Shown: positions 33,596 to 44,569, counted from the stretch's first letter. The stretch: DNA of 64,000 bases from Linnemannia schmuckeri (GCA_029449235.1 JANATG010000014.1:434001-498000); one strand, 5' to 3'. A program made the numbers and translations. The notes: a model not told the origin generated them from the sequence alone.

Positions 33596-34222
33596 ATGAG
33601 TAGTTTTTTGGTGGATACAACAACAAGAGAAGAGTGTCGGGAGACGAAGGATATGAAGGCAATCAGAAGAGACTTCTATGAGTCTTTGTACACCTCGGAC
33701 CCAGTGGCACTTTTCTTTTTCGACCAGTTCTTCTCCAAGATACCGATGACACAACGAGTAGGATTTACTGCTGGACAACGCCTCATTCGCCCTTTCGACC
33801 CAGCCACCCTCAACGCCGTAGTCAACACATCAGCCAAGAACAAGGCGCCAGGTTTGGACGGGCTGCCGTACGAGATCTACCACTTACTACTGGAACACTT
33901 AACCACTCGAGAGCTTTTTCTTCGAGTTCTGGATGAGGCAGTTCTGCAAGGAATCTCCCCGCACTCATGGACCAGTACATGCGTGATCCCCCTTCGCAAG
34001 AAAGGGGACCCGAGGTTGTTGAAGAATTGGAGATCATTGTCCCTGATTAACTCGACGCCAAGTTGTACACCAAACTTCTTGCTAATCGACTTCAACCACT
34101 GATGCCAACTCTTCTTAACTCTTGACAGACTGGATTCACGAGAGGTCGTCCCATAACCGAGAACGGTTTAGCTATGTCGACCCTTATGGATTATGCCACC
34201 AAACACGACCTACCACATGTGG
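33596..34222 (+). pseudogene. LINE reverse transcriptase, 5' part
   Basis: Shows the first RT motifs: FYESLYTSDPV, then NKAPGLDGLPYEIYH (K-PG-DGL motif), HSWTSTCVIPLRKKGDP and LKNWRSLSLIN (NWR-ISL type). After a frame change it reads QTGFTRGRPITENGLAMS and HDLPHVAVLL. It stops abruptly near 34222, where unrelated sequence begins. The matching continuation is found 2.47 kb downstream at 36694. Confidence 0.82.
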
Positions 34223-34301
34223 CTGTTCTTTTGTGGAAAATAATAACCAGGGGTTGTTATTAGTAAGGTAATAGGAAAGATTGAATAGAGAAACAAAGAG
34301 A

Positions 34302-34317
34302 GGGATCTGTTTAATTC
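34302..34317. repeat. target-site duplication, left copy
   Basis: GGGATCTGTTTAATTC, identical to 35738-35753. It abuts the 3' end of the antisense LINE. Confidence 0.85.
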
Positions 34318-35737
34318 GGGGGGTTTTTTTTACCAAGGTAGTGATGGGTCGTCTGTGACGACACATCAATTTTATCCGATTGAAAAGTGGAACTGGCTAA
34401 GTGAAGCTCGTACGAGCACATAGTCTACTTCACTAAGTAAAGCATACTAAACAGTACATCGCACCTGAGGACCACAGCCCGTCCTCTTAAGAGTCCGGAC
34501 GACCCTTGCTGCTTTAACGCGAACTCAAGGGATCTAGCCGTCTTTCACCTCCAACTTCTTGATGACCATATTGCCTCTCCTCTCCATAATATCCATGCGC
34601 CTCAGGCCCAGAAGGGACTCGATGACAGCTTGATCAGCCGCTCGTGTGTCGCGCTGCTCGCCTGGGCACCGCTCTCCGTCGTGTTCTGTGTTGGCTCGTT
34701 CGCAGAGACACTCATCCTCTCGGAGTTTCCGTCCATATATTTGTTTCCACCCGCCACTCTGACATTCGGTTGTGCGTTTCTGTTTCATACTGGCCGTGAT
34801 GCTGTTCGCCACCTCCCACTTGACCGTCACTTCATATCTGGGTTTCCATAATCGCTCTCTCGCCTCCTTTTCGACGTACCGGCAAAACAGCCGACTCACG
34901 TGCTGGGCAATGCTGGCCGGGATGTTCTTGAACACCTTGTCCCACGCTTTTGCTAGGGTTATAGGCACGAGACCTCGGTAAATGTGGCTGGCTGTCCATG
35001 CCTTCTCGGTCTGCTGCTGCCACTCCTCCTCCTCTCCTGGCTTCTCAACCACCGACCACAATGCCTCGCGGCACGTGCTTGTTCTTGGCTTCCTCCAGAC
35101 GATATCCGGCGGTAGTGGTTTTCCTAGCTGACGCTTCTCTCTCTGCGTGTTAAAGTATCTTGTGGCGATCGCTCCCCATCCATCCACTCGTTTGAAGGCG
35201 TCCTTCCAGATCTCGTCTTGCACCTCCCTACTCTTGGGGCACGTCCAGACGTGAACGTTATCTTCCGTCTCTTGATCACACTGTCGGCACCGGTCGTTCT
35301 CGTACAGTTCTGGGCGTCTGGCGTGTAAGACATCCATGGTTGGTAGCATCCCGTGGACTTTCTTTATCCTGTAGCTGCGTAGACGTGTATCCTGCTGAGA
35401 ACTGAAGAAGGTATTGACTGGTTTGTTGTTGTGTATGTTGGAAAGAGTGCCCAGCCAGTCGGTGCCCTTGTAGTCCGGGATCGACCTCTTGGTCCTCTTG
35501 AGCGCCCTCCACTCCTGGTGCCAGCGTCTTGTGGTCTACATCTTCAACACATGCCTCGTGTCCTGATCTAGCGTCTCTCCGGCCATCGTCACCGAGTACT
35601 TGATATCATCCTGGGCGGATCTGTCGATCTGCCATGCTTGTCCGGTCTGGGATTGAGCGTCCTTCGCCGTTAGGTCCGCCTTCTCATTCCACTTGTCTCC
35701 ATCGTGCCCCTTGATCCACTCGACTGTTGTTGTCCCC
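34318..35737 (-). mobile_element. 5'-truncated antisense LINE flanked by 16-bp target-site duplication
   Basis: A minus-strand LINE 3' fragment of about 1.42 kb. It is bounded by identical 16-bp direct repeats, GGGATCTGTTTAATTC, at 34302-34317 and 35738-35753. The 3' side shows a short T run on the plus strand (34324-34331), that is a short A tail on the element strand. The 5' end lies inside an RNase H domain. Truncation, tail and duplication are the classic product of target-primed reverse transcription. The coding part has one in-frame stop, so this insertion is younger than its host elements. Confidence 0.85.
34534..35737 (-). pseudogene. LINE ORF2 C-terminus: RNase H end plus zinc-binding domain
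   Basis: On the minus strand the RNase H tail reads VEWIKGHDGDKWNEKADLTA from about 35725, followed by a TAG stop near 35536. It then continues RRWHQEWRALKRTKR, RSYRIKKVHGMLPT and the zinc-binding motif CRQCDQETEDNVHVWTC (C-x2-C-x8-H-x4-C type). The open part from 35349 to 34534 is 271 residues, ending KKLEVKDG. RNase H sits C-terminal to RT in several LINE clades. The outer LINE lacks it, so these are different families. Confidence 0.8.
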
Positions 35738-35753
35738 GGGATCTGTTTAATTC
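35738..35753. repeat. target-site duplication, right copy
   Basis: Identical 16 bp to 34302-34317. It abuts the truncated 5' end of the antisense LINE. Confidence 0.85.
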
Positions 35754-36693
35754 AGGGACGAAGAGTGCTTATGTATTCTTCGTCCCTATACACACGTGAT
35801 TATCCCTTTGTGGGGGTCTTGAGGGGAGTTGCCCTTGGTTGGCCGAGTCGTTGGCAGCAGTGCCAGGTGTGAAAGGGTCACTAGTCGAGGAAGAGGGAGA
35901 AGAGAAAGTGGGGTTCTCCTCTACAACCCCTGTATTCAAAGGTGTGTCTCCAGGACCGACGGGCATAACTCAGATAGCATGCAAACGAGGAAAAAAGAAT
36001 GTATATATGTGTATGTGTGTGTGTGTTGTGTGTCCCTTCTCAATATCGCCATAAAAAACAGTGACTCTCAAGACCTGCTCATATCGTGGAAGAAGGTGAT
36101 TTTATGTCAATAGCTATTCTCTAAAGACTGAAAACTACTACTGCCCCTAATGGTCTAAAAGGTACAGTGCTTACCTGCTCGTATCGTGGAAGAAGGTGCT
36201 TTTCCAGACACTCGCAGGCAGACGCGTAAAATAGTCAAAATGGTCATCAGAAACTAAGCCACTCAAAATCACCACACCTTTGTCCGTATGACGGGCAAAT
36301 TTGCCCGGAATTTTTACACGAAATAGCACAGAATGCCCTAAACTCCTCTTTTGCAAATGCTCACTCCCCCCCTCTTATTTACGAAAAAAAGAGAGGCCTC
36401 AGTGAGAACCTTCATCAGCATCCATTTTTTTCCCTTTCCCTCATCATTCGCATTAAGTGCATGCAGCAATGAAAAACACCATCAGTTATGAGGTCTTCCA
36501 GTCATTGAAGCAATAGACGATGACAATGAGGTCGGATCCCAAAAAAAGTGGATGGGCATGTTCCGTGTTATCCCTCTCTTTTGCAATTATGAAGTAAAAC
36601 GGAGAAGAAAAATTGGAAAAGAGCGGTCGTAGAACTTACCCTTCATAAATGAAAATTCGGCGAAAATGGCCTACGGACAAAGGGATAGCTCAT

Positions 36694-37560
36694 TTTTAAT
36701 CAGGAGAAGGCGTACGATAGGGTCCACTCAGAATATCTCAAGGCAGTCACGGACCACATGGCATTTCCACAACCCTTCACCGCCTCCATCCACAACCTCT
36801 TCTTTTCCACCAACATTACCCTCAACATCAATGGACATCTTGCTCGCACCTTTCGCCAACGCCGAGGGCTCCGACAAGAGGATCCATTATCGCCTTTCCT
36901 ATTCAACCTGGCCTTTGAGGCTTTCCTCTGCGCGGTCAACGCAGACGTTGAGATCGAGGGCATCAAAATCAGGACAGAGGATGGGTTGACAAAGTTTTTT
37001 GCATACGCAGATGATCTGGCTGTCTTTATTCGATCCTGGGTAGAATGGGAGCAACTTAAGCGACTCTTTCAACAGTTTAGAGCCATATCGAACGCAAGGC
37101 TTAACGTTGACAAATCAGTGGTGTTCCCCCTGAATCAGCATTCTCCCTCTCTCAAACAACACTTCCAGGATGCAGGGATCGAATGGGTGGATGGAGACTC
37201 GGATGGGCCGACTCGGTACCTTGGATATCCTACCATCCACACACCAGCGCAACTAAACCTCTTTTACGACAAGTTGGTCACCAAGATCGAGCGAGCGGCG
37301 GATATCCACTCTGGACGATAACCCTCGGTCAAAGGACGTGCTCTCATTGCCAACGCCTTGCTCCTCGTCGCCTTGTGGCATGTCGCCAGGATCCACCCCC
37401 CGACCACCAAGATCACAGAACGCATCAACAAAGCCATCAGGCTTTTCACAATGCCCTTTTTCCCTCACCCCAGCCTAGCTACCGCCCAGTTGATCAAGGA
37501 CAGAGGAGGATTCTTTTGAATATCACAAACCATAATACGGCATTCCAACTGGGATCATTA
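36694..37560 (+). pseudogene. LINE reverse transcriptase, 3' part with YADD box
   Basis: Resumes with NQEKAYDRVHSEYL, then RTFRQRRGLRQEDPLSPFLF (RG-RQGDPLSP motif, with E in place of G) and FFAYADDLAVF (catalytic YADD), then LNVDKSVVFPL and TRYLGYPT, the thumb region. Stops and frame changes follow at 37319, 37517 and 37561. The catalytic aspartates are retained, but the frame is broken and separated from the 5' half. Confidence 0.85.
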
Positions 37561-37647
37561 TAATACATGGTCAGGAAACCAGACTCGCTGGCAACAAAGG
37601 TTCTGAGGGCCATCATTGAGAAGGAGACAGGAGCACCCACATGAAGG

Positions 37648-38643
37648 ATGGTATTTGCCTTCCCGGACCATTACAACTGTAAAACAGCACTCAAAAACTT
37701 CTCCGCTATCACTACTCTGATCAAGTCGACCAAGTGTCTATCACCGGTAGCCCTACCTGACAACGATACCACCTCAGCCGCCTCGATTTTGAACAGCCCG
37801 GCAGACCTATGGTTGACGTCAGGGACCGAGCTTCAACTACACACCAAACTACGAATGGATGCGCTGTTTCAGCTGCATCCAACGGAACTTTTTCTGTTGC
37901 CCATTGAACGGGAGGAGCTCTCGTCGTCAGCCTGTCGCCTTTTGAACCGCATCGATGCAGGAACCGTGATCTACTCGCCCCGTCTCCAGCCCCTTCTAGC
38001 TAGTCCACAGACCCAGGCACAAGACGAACTATCAGCCACCCTCCTCGCCAGAAGCCTGAGGGGTTTCCCTCTCGAGGTCCTCAGCACCAAAACCACTCGC
38101 ACAGCACTGTCACAGGAGGATCCCACGGAGGAAGATATCAAACAAGCACCACACTGGAAACGACTAAGGAAGGGGAAGCTGGAACACAGATCTAGAACCA
38201 TCCTTTGGCGCTTTTATCGCAACAAACTGAGCAATGGCCAACAAATGCACAAGATCGACCCCAAACGACCGGCAACCTGCCATACCTGCGGCATCGAGAA
38301 GACAGCGGAACACATGGTAGTGACCTGCGACGCCAAGCTCACAGTGTGGGAGGCCTGCCTATCGACATACAGCACGACCGCCACTTGGAACAACAACACC
38401 ATCTTATCCCTCCTCAAGCTCCACAAGATCCCACTCAAACTCAAACAAACAACACACTTCACCAAGCTCCAGCTCATTGGCTCCACTCTCCTTTCCATCT
38501 GGGAACACCACTGGCGAACCAAGCTTGACAATAGTATCTTCTCGCGTATGACAGGACAAGCCTCCGCCCTTCGTAGACTTCGTACTTTCCACAAACAAAT
38601 TCATTTCTACTACATTGAAACCAAAAGTTTAACTGTCAGCTAA
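37648..38643 (+). pseudogene. LINE ORF2 C-terminal region with zinc-binding motif
   Basis: An open 331-codon stretch. It contains SRTILWRFYRNKLSNGQQMH followed by CHTCGIEKTAEHMVVTC (C-x2-C-x8-H-x4-C), the usual LINE C-terminal zinc motif, and an aromatic/basic end (WEHHWRTKLDNSIF). It is open only because it is the least damaged part of the dead element. The first methionine is not a real start. Confidence 0.8.
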
Positions 38644-38650
38644 CTTTCCG

Positions 38651-40235
38651 TGACTTACTTCTCTTCAGTTGTAAACAAAGACAACCTTCTAAGGGCATGT
38701 TCACCTTCTTGAACAATACTCAGGTATGCAAGGTTGACAAAGAAGCAAATCATAAAGGAGGTTTCTACATTTTTGGGATTCCGTAAGTTTACATTTTCCC
38801 TGTGCAAAAAAAAAAATAAAAAGAGGGAAAAAGAAGCCAATCACACACACTCCGCATTTTAATTGATTTGTGAGCGCGTGCCTTCTGAGCTTATTTTTGA
38901 TTTTTTTCTCACCCTTTTTTTGCAACAGCAAAAGGGAGGGTGAAGAGGGAGGCTTTTCTTTTCTTCCTCTTCCCTTTGTCATTGACCCTTTTCTTCCCTT
39001 TCTCTTTGCCATTGACCCTTTTCTTTCTTCTGTGCTTACCCTATCTTCTACGATTGCCCCTCTCTTGCAACTATTCTATACCTGTTTCTCTCAATGGTAT
39101 CTCCCTCCCCCTTCCATTTTGACCCCGTCTTGCAAGTGTAAGGACGTTTATTCTTGCCACTGTCCAGATCTTGCTTAAAACACATTTCTGGAGGCTGGGG
39201 ATGCGAAACACGAGGAGGTGGTACAGTCCGCTTGATTAGCATGGCTGTCGCGGCCATTTCCCAGTCCCCCTATGATTCTCAGATGTATATCCTGCGTCAC
39301 TTGGAATTCATATCGAATGAAGATTGTTACGGCTCCGACGAGGGTTTTGCTGATAAGTCCACAATCAGTGCTGCCATTGACGTGTGCTTGGGCCCACCAC
39401 ATGTACGGAATGACGATGATAGTGTGTTAGTTCAAGGACAAGATGCAGCGCCCCCAAGCATGGCCTTCTACAAGCCCTGTATGGCCGTTGGGAGCGTTTG
39501 CGCTCTGGTTAGAACTCTTCGAGTCACTCAGAAAAGTATGGAGAGAGGGAAGAAGGAAGGAAGGAAGGAAGGAAAGAAGGGGGAGGGAGGGAGGAAGAGA
39601 GGAAGAGTGCAGAAGTAAGTGAGAAAGGTGATACATCCTCCCTTGATAATCGAAAGGCAACTGCGTAAAGAAATGTCGAGAGGGTGGATACAACAACAAT
39701 GACAACGATGGTTAATTGCATGCAAGCCAATGGCCAAGCTCACATTCGCACAAACTAATAGGAGAAAAACAATAAAAGACGAGGGTGAAGAAGCAGAGAT
39801 GTACAAAGTACGCAACGTATCTTGACTCAACTGATACCCTCCACACATCTCCACATCGGCCATCCCCGAAATCTCTTTTCCTTCTCTTTGTTGACTGCCG
39901 TGTGGACAATGGTGACACTTGAGATTTACGAATGAAAAAGCGTGAGGGGCTGGAAGACTAAAGAGAGATCAGCAAGACTGTCGTCTCTGTATACAAAGCA
40001 TCTGCTTTTGGTTGCGCTCCAGCAGAAGTAAACACACAAAGAGCGTTGGAATTTAAATTGTACTCCATCCCCGATCATTACTCCATTTCCATATTGACTT
40101 CGCGATTCTTCAAACCAATTGTTCAAGAATAATAGGTAGTCGCAGAAAACCTGCCACAATGGTTAATTTTTTTTTACGGTTGACACGCAGCAGCGAAAAC
40201 AATGATGCTTAGGCACGAAGCACAGTTGCGCATTA
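38651..40235. other. no gene seen; GGAA-rich microsatellite
   Basis: AT-rich spacer with a GGAA/GGGA microsatellite at about 39538-39608. A plus-strand stretch at 39241-39530 (MAVAAISQSPYDSQMY ...) has somewhat coding-like composition but no recognisable family or splice partners. I do not call it. Confidence 0.4.
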
Positions 40236-42019
40236 TGACGTAAAAGACCGGGTTGTCACTTTTTTTTTTTGTCTTTCTCGCTTTCTACCGCCCACCCTTT
40301 TATCCCAACACACTCACCATCTCACACCATGAAATGCAATAACTCCAGTCCACAACCACACCTCAACAAGAAACAACGACGAATCTCCGACCGGGACAGA
40401 CTTAATATCATTGAGTCTATCACGAACGAGGTCCACACCATTGGGGAGACTGCCGAACGCTTCAAGCTTCCTGAGTCCACAGTTCGATCCATCTACAAGA
40501 CGTTTGAACGGAACGGCAGGATCGTTCAATTGTCAAGAGGTGGCAATCGACACCCACGTCTTGAGCAGGAGCATCTAAAGTGGATCAAGGACCGTCTCCT
40601 TGAAGAGCCCGATCTCTCCATCTCGGATCTTCACGCTGAGCTCACTAAGAAGTTCAGGCTCCGACCGCCAGTGAGTAGGAACACTATCCAGAATGCCGTC
40701 GACAAAAGGATTGCCTACACCCTAAAGCTGGTACATCCTGAGGTCGAGGACTACAACAGCAATGCACGTCGCGAGCAGAGGAAGTTGTGGGCGGACGAAG
40801 TCTGGGAGAAGTATGGGGGAATGGACGGGTTTGTATATCTGGATGAATCCGAGTTCAATCTCCATATCCGCCAGAGGTATGGTCGTGCTGCACAAGGTGC
40901 TCGTCCAATCAAGCCGGTCCCAACCCAGAGAGGAGCCAACATGTCACTACTTGTGGCTCTCGACAGCACCGGCCTTATTGCTTCCGAGGTCAAGGTTAGG
41001 GCGTACAATAGTGTCTATTTTGCGCGATTTCTCATGAACAAGCTCTTCCCCAAATTGCCAGGCCCTCGTACCATCATTATGGATAACTGTCGCATTCACA
41101 AGACTCCGAGTGTCAAGAAAGTGTTCAGTGTATCCCAACACACTGCTCTCTTTCTCCCTCCTTACACTCCCCACTTCAACATAGCGGAGTGGGCATTTAG
41201 CTGCATTAAAGGCCATGTCAAAAAGAAGTCTGCTCAGCGCTACAATCTGGCAGGCTGTATTCGAAGGTCTCTCCAGCGTTCTGTCACTGCAACCAAAACC
41301 CGAGGCTGGCTTAAGGAGGTTGGTCGCAACTTCCAGTTGGCTCGCGCGAATATGCCACTTGGTGGCTTCATGAATGCCAAACAGGCGCTGCTCCTGATGG
41401 AAAGAGGTTCCGATCCCTATCCAGAGGTTGAGCGCGATAACATGGAAGGCGAGGATCAAGTGGAGGAGGAGGAGGAAGAAATAGGAGAGCTCGATGAAGT
41501 GTGGAAGGAGAAAGAGCCTCTCTATGAGAGCTCATCTCACTCATCCGACTCGTCCGAGGATGAAGCTAACGAGGAGGAAAATGGGGACGAGACAGTGCTT
41601 GCACAGCCTGACGAGGTTGAAGAAGAGCAAGAGGACGAAGATAACGAGATAATGAACGACGGGGAGGAAGGGGAGGCAGTGGTAGACATGAAGGAGGAGG
41701 ATGTGGAGGAGGACGAGGAGGAGGACGAGGAGGAGGAGGAGGAGGAAGAGGAGGAGGAAGAGGAGGAGGAAGAGGAAAAGCTGCACATCACGCCTGCCCG
41801 TTTTCGTTACTCTCTCCGAAGTGTTGAGGCTTTAAAGTAGGATAGCCTAAACATTGATAATCCAATTCGTTTTTTTGTTTTCTGAACCATACTCAATTGG
41901 TAAAAAAAAATAAAAATTTGCCATTCCTCTTTTGAACAGCTGTTTCTTATGCACGAAAATAGTGAAAAATTCCGCGAAGTCAATATAGAAATGGAGTATC
42001 ACCGGTCTTCATTTGGTCA
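40236..42019 (+). mobile_element. Tc1/mariner-type DNA transposon (candidate ends)
   Basis: Built around the transposase gene at 40329-41840. Candidate imperfect terminal inverted repeats are TGACGTAAAAGACCGGG at 40236 and, inverted, CCGGTCTTCATTTGGTCA ending at 42019; both share AGACCGG and a TGAC start. No certain TA duplication is seen at these points, so the true ends may lie a little outside. Confidence 0.5.
40329..41840 (+). CDS. Tc1/mariner-family DD34E transposase with acidic C-terminal tail
   Basis: An intact open frame of 503 residues from the ATG at 40329. An upstream ATG at 40269 would add 20 residues but follows a T run and precedes a leader-like CT-rich stretch. Residues ~19-75 form a helix-turn-helix (RRISDRDRLNIIESI, ETAERFKLPESTVRSI), and ~76-145 a second DNA-binding region. 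The DDE core has D172 (FVYLDESEFNL), D252 (IIMDNCRIHK) and E287 (LPPYTPHFNIAEW), with 34 residues between the last two. Residues ~365-485 are almost entirely Glu/Asp, encoded by GAG/GAA repeats (41455-41780), followed by a basic tip (PARFRYSLRSVEALK). Family role: cut-and-paste transposition at TA sites. A broken relative with the same acidic-tail plan lies at 43.3-44.6 kb. Confidence 0.9.
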   Translation: MKCNNSSPQPHLNKKQRRISDRDRLNIIESITNEVHTIGETAERFKLPESTVRSIYKTFERNGRIVQLSRGGNRHPRLEQEHLKWIKDRLLEEPDLSISDLHAELTKKFRLRPPVSRNTIQNAVDKRIAYTLKLVHPEVEDYNSNARREQRKLWADEVWEKYGGMDGFVYLDESEFNLHIRQRYGRAAQGARPIKPVPTQRGANMSLLVALDSTGLIASEVKVRAYNSVYFARFLMNKLFPKLPGPRTIIMDNCRIHKTPSVKKVFSVSQHTALFLPPYTPHFNIAEWAFSCIKGHVKKKSAQRYNLAGCIRRSLQRSVTATKTRGWLKEVGRNFQLARANMPLGGFMNAKQALLLMERGSDPYPEVERDNMEGEDQVEEEEEEIGELDEVWKEKEPLYESSSHSSDSSEDEANEEENGDETVLAQPDEVEEEQEDEDNEIMNDGEEGEAVVDMKEEDVEEDEEEDEEEEEEEEEEEEEEEEEKLHITPARFRYSLRSVEALK

Positions 42020-43264
42020 AAAAAAGGGGACTATCATTCTTGGCAAACATGCCTGCTCCCCTTTCAAATTTTTACTCTCGGAGATCTGACAAAGAAGAAA
42101 GAGGCGAGGTTACTACAGAGCCGGCGACCCTGACTCGCTTTCAGTGAAATAGAAAATCAATCAATCAAGAAAAATATGAGTGATGGCAAAAAGAATGAGG
42201 ACTTCTTTGAGTACGGCAGCACTAAACCAAGTATTACCTTCGGGAAACAACTAATGCGGCATAAAAGAAAAAGGTAGTGAGTGTGGAGACGAAGGATTAA
42301 AACACGAAAAAGAGCGCATTGGAAAACACAATAAAGGGATCAGGTTCGCAATGAAAGCATCCACAGGACCCTCGCATTTCGGAAGAGTGTTTGTATCACC
42401 TTCGATTCCACCCGCATCATTGTTCTTTGCACTCTCCATTCGCCTTTTTTTTTCTTTTTTTTTTGGTTCATTTTCACAATCACTCCTCTTTTTCCATTTG
42501 CTACAGAGGATTTTCTTTTTGCGCCAAGAGAATAGATAGATTGGGGTACGACACAAAGACAAGAGTAGGATGAACAGCAAGTCAACTGAATTGCTCCCCT
42601 TGACCTGCACATAATATCTTGCCCTCCCTTCGGAACAGAAATACAATTGCGCACATCTACTATGGTCAGTTCTGTGTTTGCATTGATTCTTTTTTTCCAT
42701 GTTAACCGATCGAATCTTCACGAATCAAGGTTTTATGATGGTCAAAAACGAAACTGTGGTTGCTCTAACGTTCTTGACTTTGCACAGACGAATGATGATT
42801 TTTTGAGCAAGAACAAAAAGGGGTGTGATTCGATACAGCACACAGCTCTCGCGTCCAGATGATAGAATTTTTTTTCTGCTTATATCGCCCGCAGGAGGCT
42901 TTGCGATTTTATTGAATATTGAAACCTTCCCAGGCTAAGGAAAGGTTGACAGGACATTGAAGCCGTCCCAGGCTGAAGGTAGAGAGATTCTTTGACAGGA
43001 TATTATCCCTTTTGCCAATTAAATTTACTTTACAGCACGAGCAAAAAACGCAGGAGCGCCATAATCGCAGCAGGGTATGTCTTGAAAAGGCGAACTAGTC
43101 CATTAGAATGCTTATCATTAAATTTTATTTTTGTTCCTACCTAAGCGGTAACTTTGATGTATTTTTGATATCACCCAATATCATAAAAGTGATCATTGTC
43201 TTTTGCCGTTCTCTACAGCCTTTTCTCTTCCCATCCACCATTCACTTTATTTCAACAAAGCAGC
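41841..43264. other. spacer between transposases; short direct repeat
   Basis: AT-rich, with no gene. Two imperfect copies of a block containing TCCCAGGCT ... TTGACAGGA occur at about 42919-42956 and 42957-43002. The plus-strand frame at 42647-42862 is not recognised. Confidence 0.4.
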
Positions 43265-44569
43265 ATGCCACCTGTTAAAAAACGAAAGTACAACAAAATT
43301 GACAATACTACCAGGGAAAGGATTGTTGATCTGGTTACTAACAAGGGCAAGCCCATGACATCGGTGGCTAGATACTTCAACATCCCCGCGTCTACTGCTA
43401 GAAACATTGTCAGCACCTTCCTTCACACCAATCGCATAGTCAAGCTACCGAAGGGTGGCAACCATAGCAGCAGGATCACTCAACCGCGTCTTGACTGGCT
43501 TACCGACAACATGGACGAGTTTGCTAGTCGCTCTGTTAGGTGGCTCACCGACGACCTGAATGAACATTTTCAGATTCATCCTCCCCTTTCCCCGCGTACT
43601 GTGGACAGAGCTGTCAACAAGCTCACCACGTATACACTCAAGCTAATGAGACCTGAGCCAGAACGATACAATGAACCTGAGCGCATTGAGGTTCGACGAC
43701 AATGAGCTGTGAATGTTCTTCATGGTCCTGGCAATATGAATCAATTTGTCTACATTGACGAGGCTGGCTTCAATTTGCATATTACCCGTAGGTATGGCCG
43801 CGCTCCTCAAGGCAGGCGTGCCTTTCAAAGGGTTCCCTACAACCGTGGCCCAGCTTCTCTTTGATCGTTGCTCTCGACAAGACGGGCATCCTCGCCTCCG
43901 ACTTCAAACCGCGCGCCTTCAACCAAGAAACGCTCACTCAGTTTTTGCAGACAATGCTCATTCCAGCGCTGAATGAACGACGCCGAATAATTGTCATGGA
44001 CAATGTGCCGTTTCACAAGACGGTTATGGTAAGGAACGCCGTGGCTGCCGCTGGCCACATTCTTTACCTCCCTCCCTACAGTCCACATCTTAACGCCGTT
44101 GAATCAGTATTCAGCAGCGTAAGAAACCATGTCCGACAACAAGTGGTTCAGGAAGAAACCCTTGCCGGTCACGTTCTGAATGGCATACGTCGGATCACTG
44201 CGGCAATGGCAAGAGCAATGGATTCGAGAAGTAAACCGCAACTTTACACTTGCGCTCAACGGACTTCCTCTTGGACGTCTCTACGACATCCGTCAAGCTC
44301 TTCCTGAAGGGTATCAAGGCCCACACGTTGAGGGTTGGGATGAAGAGCAAGCGGAGGAAGAGGAAGAAGCCGAGGAATGGGATAATGAGCATGAAGATGA
44401 TGGTGAGGAGGAACGGGCCGAGGAGGAGGAGGAGATTGAGGAGGGCAATGGAGAAGGAGATTCACAGGACGATGAGATGGGTGCAATGCTCGCTCCAACC
44501 CCCTTGCATGTCAAGGCCGAACGCAAATACTCTCCTCCCCGCAACCGATCGGGAAGAGTGCGAATTTGA
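43265..44569 (+). pseudogene. inactivated Tc1/mariner-type transposase with acidic tail
   Basis: Starts MPPVKKRKYNKIDNTTR with a helix-turn-helix (MTSVARYFNIPASTARNI). An in-frame TGA at 43703 precedes FVYIDEAGFNLHI (first catalytic Asp). A frame shift near 43862 precedes IVALDKTGILASDF, IIVMDNVPFHKT (second Asp) and LPPYSPHLNAVESVF (Glu). A second frame shift near 44210 precedes REVNRNFTLALNGLPLGRLY and an acidic tail (about 44335-44490) ending PRNRSGRVRI. Domain order matches the intact element at 40.3 kb, but the two are clearly diverged, so they are separate families rather than recent copies. No product is expected. Confidence 0.88.

Larger units (their letters stand above)
34222..36693. 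mobile_element. insertion within the LINE reverse transcriptase
   Basis: The RT frame is lost at about 34222 and resumes at about 36694 (QEKAYDRVHSEYLK), so ~2.47 kb is inserted. Removing the nested antisense LINE (34318-35737) leaves ~1.05 kb of uncertain origin: AT-rich left end, a hairpin at 35755-35788, a short possibly ORF1-like stretch near 35880-35960, and a 26-bp direct repeat at 36073-36098 and 36173-36198. I could not identify terminal repeats or a target-site duplication for this layer. Confidence 0.6.
31040..38650 (+). mobile_element. degenerate non-LTR retrotransposon (APE-type LINE), interrupted
   Basis: In order on the plus strand: an ORF1-like region with zinc-knuckle remnants (31066-32200), an apurinic-type endonuclease region (about 32455-33330), a reverse transcriptase split in two (33596-34222 and 36694-37560), and a C-terminal zinc-binding region (37648-38643). 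Without the ~2.47-kb insertion it is about 5.1 kb, a normal LINE length. Frame shifts and stops are present in most parts, so it is not autonomous now. The 5' end is placed near 31040 because similarity to ORF1-type coding begins there. The 3' end is set just after the last stop. I found no clear poly(A) tail or target-site duplication for this outer element. Confidence 0.85.

Noticed and set aside
39154..39618. 154-codon plus-strand frame
   Set aside because: Part has mildly coding-like composition, but it runs into a GGAA microsatellite, has no family match and no exon partners.
41537..41791. Antisense poly-Ser and poly-Leu frames opposite the transposase tail
   Set aside because: These are shadows of the GAG repeat coding the acidic tail.
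40236..44569. The two Tc1-type transposase genes as one composite element
   Set aside because: They are diverged, each with its own start and tail, and no shared outer terminal repeats were found.
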